The notes under the pieces: model-generated | The model's database searches: none | Told to the model about the DNA's origin: nothing | Seen by the model: only the letters and a program-made list of their open reading frames with translations | NCBI GenBank assembly: GCA_027347685.1 | Contig: DAIEQM010000019.1 | Coordinates: 1 to 5,490 of the forward strand | Reading direction: 5' to 3' | From: UBA5941 sp021824385 | GTDB taxonomy: Bacteria > Patescibacteriota > Microgenomatia > UBA8517 | DNA: 5,490 nucleotides | Made by a program: the position numbers and the translations under genes | Shown here: piece after piece, positions 1-4,018 of the stretch | Layout: every line of letters starts with the position of its first letter | How positions within the stretch are numbered: the first letter of the stretch is position 1

Positions 1-1
1 T

Positions 2-226
2 CCTGCATGGTCACCGAACGACAAATATCTAGCCTATTCCGCACGTAATGAACTGCAAGATTTTGATATCTACGTTGCAGATATAAGCACCGGTAAAACG
101 ATGTTTTCCGCTGGCAACACCGGCGTAAGTGACGTTGAGCCGAGCTGGTGGGACAACAATCTCATCGGGTTTACCGTTTTACCAGAAAACGGCATATCAA
201 GCTTTGGCAGAATTCAAATCCCGTAA
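2..226 (+). CDS. C-terminal end of a TolB-like (PD40/WD40-type) beta-propeller protein, 5' partial
   Basis: The frame starting at base 2 stays open for 74 codons to TAA at 224-226; the gene begins outside the window. The peptide starts with PAWSPNDKYLAYSA, a classic PD40/TolB propeller blade (xxWSPDGxxIAY), followed by DIYVADISTGK, the strand that normally follows it. A second blade start, VSDVEPSWW, leads into LIGFTV. Such repeats occur in periplasmic or secreted propellers (TolB, DPP-IV N-terminal domains, biopolymer-transport-like proteins) and serve as protein-binding platforms. Only the end of the protein is visible, so I cannot say whether an enzymatic or membrane-anchor domain sits upstream. 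One hand-counted line (bases 1-60) is about 47% GC, higher than in queA. A terminator follows 14 bp after the stop, so this is the last gene of its transcript. Fold assignment is fairly sure; specific function unknown. Confidence 0.75.
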   Translation, partial: PAWSPNDKYLAYSARNELQDFDIYVADISTGKTMFSAGNTGVSDVEPSWWDNNLIGFTVLPENGISSFGRIQIP

Positions 227-240
227 GGGACAGGCATGAT

Positions 241-280
241 GGGCACTCAATATTTTTTAGAGTGCCCTTTCTTTTTTTTG
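241..280 (+). terminator. Intrinsic terminator after the propeller gene
   Basis: GGGCACTC (241-248) pairs perfectly with GAGTGCCC (260-267) across an 11-nt loop. A T-rich tract (268-279, one C) follows. The tract runs directly into the queA -10 region, so terminator and next promoter abut. Confidence 0.9.
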
Positions 281-287
281 TTAAAAT
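279..287 (+). promoter_or_regulatory. Extended -10 promoter for queA, placing the start site at or next to the ATG
   Basis: TG at 279-280, one base, then TAAAAT (282-287) makes an extended -10 element. Seven bases separate it from the ATG at 295, so the expected transcription start falls on or beside the start codon. No -35 match exists at 259-264, which is terminator stem. There is also no SD sequence before this ATG, so a leaderless mRNA is the simplest reading. Confidence 0.65.
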
Positions 288-294
288 ACACACT

Positions 295-1341
295 ATGAAT
301 ATTAATCAACTTGAATATGCCCTTCCCGAAGAATGTATTGCACACTCTCCGACTGAGCCGAGAGACCATGCAAAGTTAATGCTTTTAAACAAAGACACTG
401 GAAACATAGAACATAAGCACTTTTTTGATCTTCCCAAAATCTTAACTTCACAAGACGTGTTAGTTTTTAACAATACGAAAGTTTTTCCAGCACGACTGTA
501 TGCTGGAAAAGTAGAAATTTTATTGCTCCGAGAAGTAAACAATAATACATGGACTGCTATGCATAGAGGCAAAGTAAGAGTTGGGGATACATTAGATTTC
601 AGTGAAGTTCACGCAAACGTAGTAGACAAAAAAGAGTATGAAATTACGCTTCAATTTATTGAACCGAGGAAAACTGTTCTTTCATATATCGAAGAAAAAG
701 GACAAATTCCACTCCCCCCTTATATTCACACACCACTTTCAGAATTAGAAGCGCGTGATAAATATCAAACCGTCTATGCAGAAAAAAACGGCTCAGTTGC
801 CTCTCCTACTGCCGGACTTCATTTTACAAAAGAGCTTATTCAATCAATTAAAGATATAGGGGTTCAAATCGAATACGTAACGCTTCATGTAGGAGCAGGA
901 ACTTTTTTACCGATAAAAGAGCAAGAACTGTCGAAACACACCATGCATTCAGAATTTTACTCTATTGAAAAGAAGACAGTAGATCGACTCAACCAATCAA
1001 AGAAAAACAATAAGACTATTGTTGCTGTGGGCACAACAACGACCCGAGTTCTTGAAAGTATTGCCAACGCTGATGGAACACTTTCTGAAAAGATGCTCTC
1101 TGGAAGCACTGAAATATTTATATATCCACCGTATAAATTTAAATTTGTTGACCGCCTTATTACCAATTTTCACCTTCCTCACTCAACACTTCTAGCCCTC
1201 GTATCGGCATTTGTGTGTGAACCGAATACCTTGCAAAAATTTATAAATTTTCAGGAATGCACCATCGGAAAAGCATATTTGGAAGCTCAAAAAAACAATT
1301 ATAAATTTTATTCTTTTGGAGATGGCATGATGATTGGCTGA
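295..1341 (+). CDS. queA: S-adenosylmethionine:tRNA ribosyltransferase-isomerase QueA
   Basis: QueA transfers and isomerises the ribosyl moiety of S-adenosylmethionine onto 7-aminomethyl-7-deazaguanine at tRNA position 34, giving epoxyqueuosine in GUN-anticodon tRNAs (Tyr, His, Asn, Asp); it is cytosolic. The 348-aa product matches the usual length of about 340-356 aa and carries the family landmarks in order: RDHAKLM (23-29), FNNTKVFPARL (58-68), IPLPPYI (138-144), YQTVYA then GSVASPTAGLHFT (158-178), LHVGAGTFLPI (197-207), MHSE (217-220), VGTTTTRVLES (245-255), FIYPPYKFKFVDRLITNFHLPHS (275-297) and the C-terminal YSFGDGMMIG. The loop between PARL and GKVEILLL is several residues shorter than in typical homologs. 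I chose the ATG at 295 because conserved sequence starts there and an extended -10 lies just upstream; an in-frame ATG at 148 would read through the terminator and promoter. The last 34 bp overlap the convergent CapA-like gene. Identity is very secure. Confidence 0.97.
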   Translation: MNINQLEYALPEECIAHSPTEPRDHAKLMLLNKDTGNIEHKHFFDLPKILTSQDVLVFNNTKVFPARLYAGKVEILLLREVNNNTWTAMHRGKVRVGDTLDFSEVHANVVDKKEYEITLQFIEPRKTVLSYIEEKGQIPLPPYIHTPLSELEARDKYQTVYAEKNGSVASPTAGLHFTKELIQSIKDIGVQIEYVTLHVGAGTFLPIKEQELSKHTMHSEFYSIEKKTVDRLNQSKKNNKTIVAVGTTTTRVLESIANADGTLSEKMLSGSTEIFIYPPYKFKFVDRLITNFHLPHSTLLALVSAFVCEPNTLQKFINFQECTIGKAYLEAQKNNYKFYSFGDGMMIG

Positions 1342-2243
1342 CCAATTTCTGTAATGTACGTTGGAATCAGTTCTTGCTTCTCGATATTTTTGCCTTCAAA
1401 AGTGAGTTTCACGAGTAATCCGTGTCGAGTTTCTTCGCTCCACATTTGATCAAATATGAGATTTCCCAGGGAATAATAAACTGGTGTGGTGCCTATCCAC
1501 TCAACATCTTGTACCCAATGGGGATGGTGTCCAACAACAACATTTGCACCGAGTGAGACAATCTCGTGGGCCAACAGTCGCTGTCCTTCCGTTGGGTGAG
1601 ATTGGTACTCAATACCCCAGTGTAAGGCAACAATAAGTACATCAACTTTATTTTTACTTTTTACAATTAATTCTTTTTCATAATCGGCAAGTTTCGGATT
1701 TGATTGTTGGTTTTTGTCAAAACCGAGAAACCCAAAAACAACTTCATTTACTTTTTTTGAAATAAGTTCTGATTGGCCGGTATATAAAATATTTTTCTCT
1801 AATAGAGATCGTTTGGTTTGGGTAATCCCATCGAACCCATGATTCGCAGAATGGTTGTTTGCAAGATTAACAATTGTTTTTTCTGAAGAGAGGCCAGCAA
1901 GCATTTCTGGTGGCGCACAAAAAATCATTCCCGTTGTTTGTCGCGGACAGTTTTCGACAATCGGATTTTCTAAATTCATAAAAACAATATCAGCAGCATC
2001 AAATACCGGTTGTAAATAAATAAAAGGAAAAAGCGAATCATGTTTGGTATCAAGCGCTTGTACCGTCACCGATCTTCCAAGCATTACATCTCCCCCAAGA
2101 AGAATTGTCGTCGTTTTTTTCTTTTCTTGCTGTACCGAAGCAAATTGAAAGCTTGGTATCGAAATGTTTTTATTTTGGATAAAAAAATAAATGAATATGC
2201 CACATAAAATTCCAATAAAAACGACAACCACGGCATATTTCAT
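1308..2243 (-). CDS. CapA-family (PGA_cap) metallophosphatase-like protein, membrane-anchored
   Basis: The 311-aa product has an N-terminal hydrophobic segment (residues 3-22, after MK) acting as signal peptide or anchor, then a CapA/PgsA-type calcineurin-like fold. Visible motifs are GGDVMLGR (50-57), NLENP (90-94), NLANNH (126-131), LHWG (207-210), GHHPH (238-242) and YSLGNLIFDQ (257-266). The Asp, Asn and His residues in these motifs are the expected metal ligands. Family members are linked to poly-gamma-glutamate capsule or surface-polymer export in Bacillus, but no other polymer genes are visible, so the substrate here is unknown. The frame continues 16 codons upstream to another ATG at 2291. 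I prefer 2243 because the hydrophobic segment begins there, an extended -10 sits exactly 7 nt upstream, and the extra codons overlap the tRNA promoter. The 3' end overlaps queA antisense, and no terminator separates them. Family call is strong; role uncertain. Confidence 0.92.
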   Translation of the reverse strand: MKYAVVVVFIGILCGIFIYFFIQNKNISIPSFQFASVQQEKKKTTTILLGGDVMLGRSVTVQALDTKHDSLFPFIYLQPVFDAADIVFMNLENPIVENCPRQTTGMIFCAPPEMLAGLSSEKTIVNLANNHSANHGFDGITQTKRSLLEKNILYTGQSELISKKVNEVVFGFLGFDKNQQSNPKLADYEKELIVKSKNKVDVLIVALHWGIEYQSHPTEGQRLLAHEIVSLGANVVVGHHPHWVQDVEWIGTTPVYYSLGNLIFDQMWSEETRHGLLVKLTFEGKNIEKQELIPTYITEIGQPIIMPSPKE

Positions 2244-2250
2244 ATGTTCC

Positions 2251-2279
2251 AGTGTAGCACTGGCGAAATTTCCTGTATA
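2251..2279 (-). promoter_or_regulatory. Promoter for the CapA-like gene (leaderless geometry)
   Basis: On the minus strand, TACACT (2251-2256) is preceded by TGC (2257-2259), giving an extended -10. A 17-bp spacer leads back to TATACA (2274-2279), which matches four of six bases of TTGACA. Seven bases separate the -10 box from the ATG at 2243, the same distance as in queA, so the transcript probably starts at the start codon. Its -35 box overlaps the tRNA -10 box on the other strand. Confidence 0.55.
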
Positions 2280-2281
2280 AT
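2276..2281 (+). promoter_or_regulatory. -10 box of the tRNA-Thr transcription unit
   Basis: A perfect TATAAT points rightward, 44 bases before the mature tRNA. The expected start site, about 2288, coincides with the beginning of the hairpin leader. No good -35 box is visible 16-18 bp upstream. The box shares bases with the -35 of the divergent CapA-like promoter. Confidence 0.55.
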
Positions 2282-2288
2282 TCGACTG

Positions 2289-2320
2289 CATTAGCCCAAG
2301 TAAGCACAGCTTGCTTGGAC
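2289..2320 (+). repeat. Hairpin leader carrying a direct copy of the tRNA-Thr 5' end
   Basis: CATTAGCCCAAGTA occurs exactly at 2289-2302 and again at 2320-2333, a 31-bp period. The second copy is the 5' end of tRNA-Thr plus four bases before it. The first copy folds with what follows: 2296-2305 pairs with 2309-2318 around an ACA loop, giving 10 bp with one T-G wobble. It resembles a 5' acceptor strand folded back on itself. It could also compete with the real 5' strand for the tRNA's 3' acceptor strand (CTTGGGC, 2389-2395). The repeat and fold are seen directly; any function is inferred. Confidence 0.7.
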
Positions 2321-2324
2321 ATTA

Positions 2325-2396
2325 GCCCAAGTAGCTCAGAGGCAGAGCACGTTCTTGGTAAGAACGGGGTCGGTGGTTCAATTCCACTCTTGGGCT
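2325..2396 (+). tRNA. tRNA-Thr (anticodon GGT)
   Basis: A complete 72-nt cloverleaf can be drawn. Acceptor GCCCAAG (2325-2331) pairs with CTTGGGC (2389-2395). T8 A9 follow, then D-arm GCTC/GAGC with a 7-nt loop. Anticodon arm CGTTC/GAACG encloses loop TTGGTAA, so positions 34-36 are GGT, reading ACC and ACU threonine codons. The variable loop has 5 nt, and T-arm GGTGG/CCACT (one G-U pair) encloses TTCAATT. The discriminator base is T. The next bases are CATT, so CCA is not encoded and must be added by a nucleotidyltransferase. The promoter is at 2276. Fragments of tRNA sequence lie on both sides. A 130-aa minus-strand reading frame across this tRNA is an artefact. Confidence 0.95.
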
Positions 2397-2439
2397 CATT
2401 CAACCGTTCTTGTTGCTTTGCAAAAAGAATCTTGCTCTC

Positions 2440-2464
2440 TGGTTCAATTCCACTTCCGGGCTCA
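2440..2464 (+). pseudogene. tRNA 3'-end remnant (T-arm and acceptor strand)
   Basis: TGGTTCAATTCCACT (2440-2454) repeats 15 bases of the tRNA-Thr T-arm exactly, and GGGCTCA (2458-2464) repeats the acceptor 3' end. The two bases in between plus one more differ (TTCC against CTCTT context), so the implied acceptor strand is TCCGGGC. Its partner GCCCGGA is nowhere nearby, and the T-stem is broken at its outer two pairs (bases before 2440 are CTC). There is no 5' half. The gap from the intact tRNA (2397-2439) holds an imperfect hairpin: 2407-2416 against 2420-2429, TTT loop, one mismatch. It could be a decayed second tRNA or a scar of recombination at a tRNA 3' end. Confidence 0.65.
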
Positions 2465-2466
2465 GA

Positions 2467-2495
2467 TTGAGATTTACGGTAATAGCTGATACAAT
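2467..2495 (+). promoter_or_regulatory. rpmG promoter
   Basis: TTGAGA (2467-2472) matches five of six -35 bases. Exactly 17 bp later comes TACAAT (2490-2495), which also has an upstream TG (2487-2488) forming an extended -10. The ATG follows 9 nt after the -10, so the 5' leader is predicted to be zero to three nt. Confidence 0.75.
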
Positions 2496-2504
2496 ACTCT
2501 TCAT

Positions 2505-2681
2505 ATGGCAAAAAAAGGCGCACGAGAAATAGTAGGTTTGGTCTGTTCTGTGTGTAAATCACAAAACTATGTTACGACCAGAAACAAAGTAAACATGGAA
2601 AACGTAAAGCTTGAAGTGATGAAGTTCTGTAATAAATGCCACAAAAAGACTTCACACAAAGAAACCGCGAAGCTTAAATAA
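2505..2681 (+). CDS. rpmG: Ribosomal protein bL33, zinc-binding form
   Basis: This 58-aa basic protein of the large ribosomal subunit begins MAKKGAREIV and contains VCSVCKSQNYVTTRNK, then VMKFCNKCHKKTSHKE. The order of Lys/Arg-rich segments and the NYVTTRNK stretch are typical of bL33. Both zinc-binding pairs are present (C14/C17 and C42/C45), so it is the zinc-containing type. The length is normal for the family. The start is set by the family N-terminus and by the promoter ending 9 nt upstream; there is no SD sequence, as for the other flanking genes. Translation elongation factors or secE/nusG, common neighbours of rpmG elsewhere, are absent here; it stands alone behind the tRNA locus. No clear intrinsic terminator follows it. 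Confidence 0.95.
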   Translation: MAKKGAREIVGLVCSVCKSQNYVTTRNKVNMENVKLEVMKFCNKCHKKTSHKETAKLK

Positions 2682-2694
2682 GTTTGCCTTGTTG

Positions 2695-2700
2695 TATAAT
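2695..2700 (+). promoter_or_regulatory. Possible -10 box upstream of the zinc-ribbon gene
   Basis: A perfect TATAAT lies 14 bp after the rpmG stop, with a T G immediately in front but no recognisable -35 at the expected distance. If used, it would give a leader of about 90 nt before the ATG at 2799, containing the hairpin at 2743-2757. AT-rich chance matches are common, so the call is tentative. Confidence 0.4.
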
Positions 2701-2742
2701 TCCCCTCTTTTCTTATTACTTCTAGTTTGTCAAAATAGCGTC

Positions 2743-2757
2743 ACTCCATATTGGAGT
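2743..2757. other. Short palindromic hairpin in the leader of the zinc-ribbon gene
   Basis: ACTCCA (2743-2748) and TGGAGT (2752-2757) form a perfect 6-bp stem with a TAT loop, followed by CTTT and a loosely T-rich stretch. It could be a weak terminator for rpmG, a leader hairpin, or a protein-binding palindrome. I cannot choose between these from sequence. Confidence 0.4.
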
Positions 2758-2784
2758 CTTTGAAATTTATTTGTTTGGTTTTGT

Positions 2785-2790
2785 AAGGAG
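2785..2790 (+). promoter_or_regulatory. Shine-Dalgarno site fixing the start of the 115-aa gene
   Basis: AAGGAG ends 8 nt before the ATG at 2799. This spacing favours 2799 over the in-frame TTG at 2793, which would be only 2 nt away. Confidence 0.85.
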
Positions 2791-2798
2791 ATTTGATA

Positions 2799-3146
2799 AT
2801 GAGTAGTTCTGAAAGTGCCTCACGGTTGGAAGTGCATCCCGATCAAAAAGTGATACATATTCCATACAGACTGAGAGCCGGATTAACTAATCCGAACTTA
2901 CCCAAGGAATTTCAATTTGATCGAAAAACGGAGCGGGTGGTAATTTGTCGAAATTGTGGCAAAGTACTCACTGCGCCGCGAACAGATGCGCATAAATATA
3001 ACATTGTTGACTCATGTCCGGCTTGCCGTGACCACGTGTCTGTTCTGCTTGTTTCAGGCGAAGTTCATTCCGGTCAGGGCGACAATGCGAGCATACGGGC
3101 TCGGATGGAAGAACTGTCCAGCACGTACGAGTCTGCAGGTAAATAG
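2799..3146 (+). CDS. Small zinc-ribbon protein of unknown function (115 aa)
   Basis: I do not recognise this protein. It is soluble, with no signal peptide or membrane segment. Residues 50-53 (CRNC, followed by GK) and 73-76 (CPAC) form two CxxC knuckles 19 residues apart, the signature of a zinc ribbon as seen in nucleic-acid-binding or ribosome-associated proteins. A hydrophobic strand, VSVLLVSGEV (80-89), follows the second knuckle. The N-terminus (1-12) and C-terminus (90-115) look polar and flexible. An SD sequence with 8-nt spacing supports the ATG start. The gene opens a block of four small plus-strand genes with higher GC content than their surroundings. A 10-bp hairpin follows the stop by 9 bp. 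Zinc binding is likely; nucleic-acid binding is only inferred. Confidence 0.85.
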   Translation: MSSSESASRLEVHPDQKVIHIPYRLRAGLTNPNLPKEFQFDRKTERVVICRNCGKVLTAPRTDAHKYNIVDSCPACRDHVSVLLVSGEVHSGQGDNASIRARMEELSSTYESAGK

Positions 3147-3155
3147 CCTCGTTTC

Positions 3156-3186
3156 ATGCCTGCTGAGTACAATACCCAGCAGGCAT
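3156..3186 (+). terminator. Strong hairpin after the zinc-ribbon gene, without a U-tract
   Basis: ATGCCTGCTG (3156-3165) pairs perfectly with CAGCAGGCAT (3177-3186) around an 11-nt loop. The following bases are ATTGCACC, not a T-run, so it is either a poor intrinsic terminator or a 3'-end stabilising stem. Confidence 0.55.
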
Positions 3187-3203
3187 ATTGCACCCTGTAG
3201 TAC

Positions 3204-3232
3204 TTGACAAAAGAAGGGTTTTGAGGTAGAAT
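3204..3232 (+). promoter_or_regulatory. Consensus sigma-70-type promoter for the 101-aa gene
   Basis: A perfect TTGACA (3204-3209) is followed after exactly 17 bp by TAGAAT (3227-3232), five of six matches. The expected start is near 3239, giving a leader of about 34 nt with an SD sequence. The -10 box covers the ATG at 3231, so that upstream in-frame start cannot be used from this promoter. It is the best-matching -35/-10 pair I found in the window. Confidence 0.85.
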
Positions 3233-3258
3233 GTTCCTAGAGTTAATTAGTTCTTTTC

Positions 3259-3264
3259 AGGGAG
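3259..3264 (+). promoter_or_regulatory. Shine-Dalgarno site fixing the start of the 101-aa gene
   Basis: AGGGAG ends 8 nt before the ATG at 3273 and selects that codon over the in-frame ATG at 3231, which has no SD and lies inside the promoter. Confidence 0.8.
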
Positions 3265-3272
3265 AAATTAAG

Positions 3273-3578
3273 ATGTCAGCAATTCCCAATCAGCCTTACG
3301 CGGTCATAACCCCGAATGCAATACAGGTAGGTAACGCAATGTACCTTCTGGGAAGGGGTCAGAACGACGGAGAGCTGTATTTCCAGCACAACAACCAACG
3401 TTGTTGGAAGAACTACACCGAGCTTCCTCGGGCGATCCAAGAGAAGATGGAAGCGCTGGGTTTCAAGATGGTCTGCAATCAAACCCGGAATGCACACGCC
3501 GCGGTACTGGCTGAGTTGGCCACACTTCGTCGCACCACGACGATTGAGCTAGAAGCTCTGACAGTTTTTATTCAGTAG
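3273..3578 (+). CDS. Small protein of unknown function (101 aa)
   Basis: I do not recognise this protein. It has no signal peptide or membrane segment. Residues 1-45 look strand-rich (YAVITPNAIQVGNAMYLL, then ELYFQHNNQRCW), and residues 50-100 look helical (LPRAIQEKMEALGF; AHAAVLAELATLRR). The two cysteines (C44, C68) are isolated and show no CxxC pattern. Aromatic residues around 36-48 (LYFQ, CWKNY) recall the Trp-containing cores of the two downstream proteins, but I cannot align them convincingly. The gene has its own strong promoter and SD sequence and ends at a strong terminator 24 bp later, so it is a self-contained transcription unit within the accessory block. A coding gene is likely because start signals, stop and terminator all fit. 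Confidence 0.8.
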   Translation: MSAIPNQPYAVITPNAIQVGNAMYLLGRGQNDGELYFQHNNQRCWKNYTELPRAIQEKMEALGFKMVCNQTRNAHAAVLAELATLRRTTTIELEALTVFIQ

Positions 3579-3591
3579 GCATCTAGCCTAC
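3575..3591 (+). other. Small hairpin over the stop codon of the 101-aa gene
   Basis: GTAGGC (3575-3580) pairs with GCCTAC (3586-3591) around a 5-nt loop. The TAG stop lies in its left arm. It precedes the main terminator by 11 bp. Confidence 0.45.
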
Positions 3592-3602
3592 CCAAAATTG
3601 AG

Positions 3603-3632
3603 CCCGCCTCATCTCTTAGAGGCGGGTTTTTT
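3603..3632 (+). terminator. Intrinsic terminator after the 101-aa gene
   Basis: CCCGCCTC (3603-3610) pairs perfectly with GAGGCGGG (3619-3626) across an 8-nt loop, followed by six T residues (3627-3632). This is a textbook structure. Confidence 0.95.
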
Positions 3633-3661
3633 ACGCAGTAGTTTACATTACAAAATACAGA

Positions 3662-3667
3662 AAGAGG
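3662..3667 (+). promoter_or_regulatory. Shine-Dalgarno site of the 83-aa gene
   Basis: AAGAGG ends 5 nt before the ATG at 3673. It is weaker and closer than those of the neighbouring genes, but supports this start. I see no convincing promoter between the terminator at 3632 and this site, so read-through from 3204 may feed the gene. Confidence 0.6.
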
Positions 3668-3672
3668 CTTGA

Positions 3673-3924
3673 ATGACAGACAGAACGTATCGTGGTCGTC
3701 CGGAACCCGCATTAGGCGAACCGGCAGTGTTAAACGGGGTCCGAACCGACTCCTATTCGGGAAAGGAAGTCCATCGGTCACTGAGAGTAGATAGTTGGAA
3801 TGGTCAGCAATCATTCTCGATTGACGGGTGGCAATATAGGGTCGTTTCAGTCGAGAAGAGTGTCTGGGACCAAGAACAACAACCACCGCTATGGGCGTTT
3901 GTCTGGGCCCAGAAACGGAAGTAA
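3673..3924 (+). CDS. Trp-rich small protein, paralog of the next gene (83 aa)
   Basis: I do not recognise the family. The protein is soluble-looking, basic at its N-terminus, and has five tryptophans (42, 53, 65, 74, 78) in its last 42 residues. Conserved blocks shared with the 108-aa downstream protein are GEPAVL (15-20), WNGQ (42-45), GWQY (52-55), VVSVEKSVW (57-65) and PLW (72-74). From WNGQ onward the two align without gaps over 37 residues with 15 identities. The alternation of polar and hydrophobic residues in RVVSV and FVWAQ suggests a small beta-rich domain. The gene follows the terminator of the 101-aa gene by 40 bp and is closed by its own terminator 12 bp after the stop. The paralog's existence makes this a real gene despite its length. 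Confidence 0.85.
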   Translation: MTDRTYRGRPEPALGEPAVLNGVRTDSYSGKEVHRSLRVDSWNGQQSFSIDGWQYRVVSVEKSVWDQEQQPPLWAFVWAQKRK

Positions 3925-3935
3925 CAATAGTCATA

Positions 3936-3968
3936 TGGGCAGCACACTACAAGTGCTGCCCACTTTTT
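3936..3968 (+). terminator. Intrinsic terminator after the 83-aa gene
   Basis: TGGGCAGCAC (3936-3945) pairs perfectly with GTGCTGCCCA (3953-3962) over a 7-nt loop, followed by C and five T residues (3964-3968). Confidence 0.92.
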
Positions 3969-3988
3969 GTGCTAATATGTGCTATAGT
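3968..3988 (+). promoter_or_regulatory. Promoter with overlapping direct repeat upstream of the 108-aa gene
   Basis: TG (3980-3981), one base, then TATAGT (3983-3988) forms an extended -10 with the start expected near 3995. TGTGCTA occurs twice, at 3968-3974 and 3978-3984, exactly 10 bp apart and overlapping the -10, which is a plausible operator on one helical face. A 13-nt palindrome (CTTGT, TGC, ACAAG; 3990-4002) covers the start-site region. The -35 is not recognisable. Confidence 0.55.
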
Positions 3989-4005
3989 ACTTGTTGCACA
4001 AGAAG

Positions 4006-4011
4006 AAGGAG
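4006..4011 (+). promoter_or_regulatory. Shine-Dalgarno site selecting a GTG start
   Basis: AAGGAG ends 7 nt before GTG at 4019. The next in-frame ATG, at 4109, has no comparable site, so GTG is the better start. Confidence 0.85.
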
Positions 4012-4018
4012 TTTCACT

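Noticed and set aside
148..294. Longer queA start at the in-frame ATG at 148
   Set aside because: The extra 49 codons overlap the upstream propeller gene, the terminator and the promoter, and add nothing similar to QueA. The family N-terminus begins at 295.
306..572. Minus-strand 88-codon frame inside queA
   Set aside because: It is a shadow of the well-conserved queA coding sequence with no start signals.
2170..2562. Minus-strand 130-codon open frame with repeated SGIEP-type motifs
   Set aside because: It is antisense to tRNA-Thr and the tRNA remnant, as well as rpmG and the tRNA promoter. SGIEPPTP-like peptides are a known artefact of translating the T-arm of tRNA genes backwards, and the duplicate motif simply reflects the duplicated tRNA 3' end.
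3231..3272. Upstream ATG at 3231 for the 101-aa gene
   Set aside because: It lies in the -10 box of the promoter and has no SD; the ATG at 3273 has AGGGAG 8 nt upstream.
3800..4018. Long 5' extension of the 108-aa frame
   Set aside because: It runs through the 83-aa gene in another frame, a perfect terminator and a promoter; the SD-preceded GTG at 4019 is a better start.
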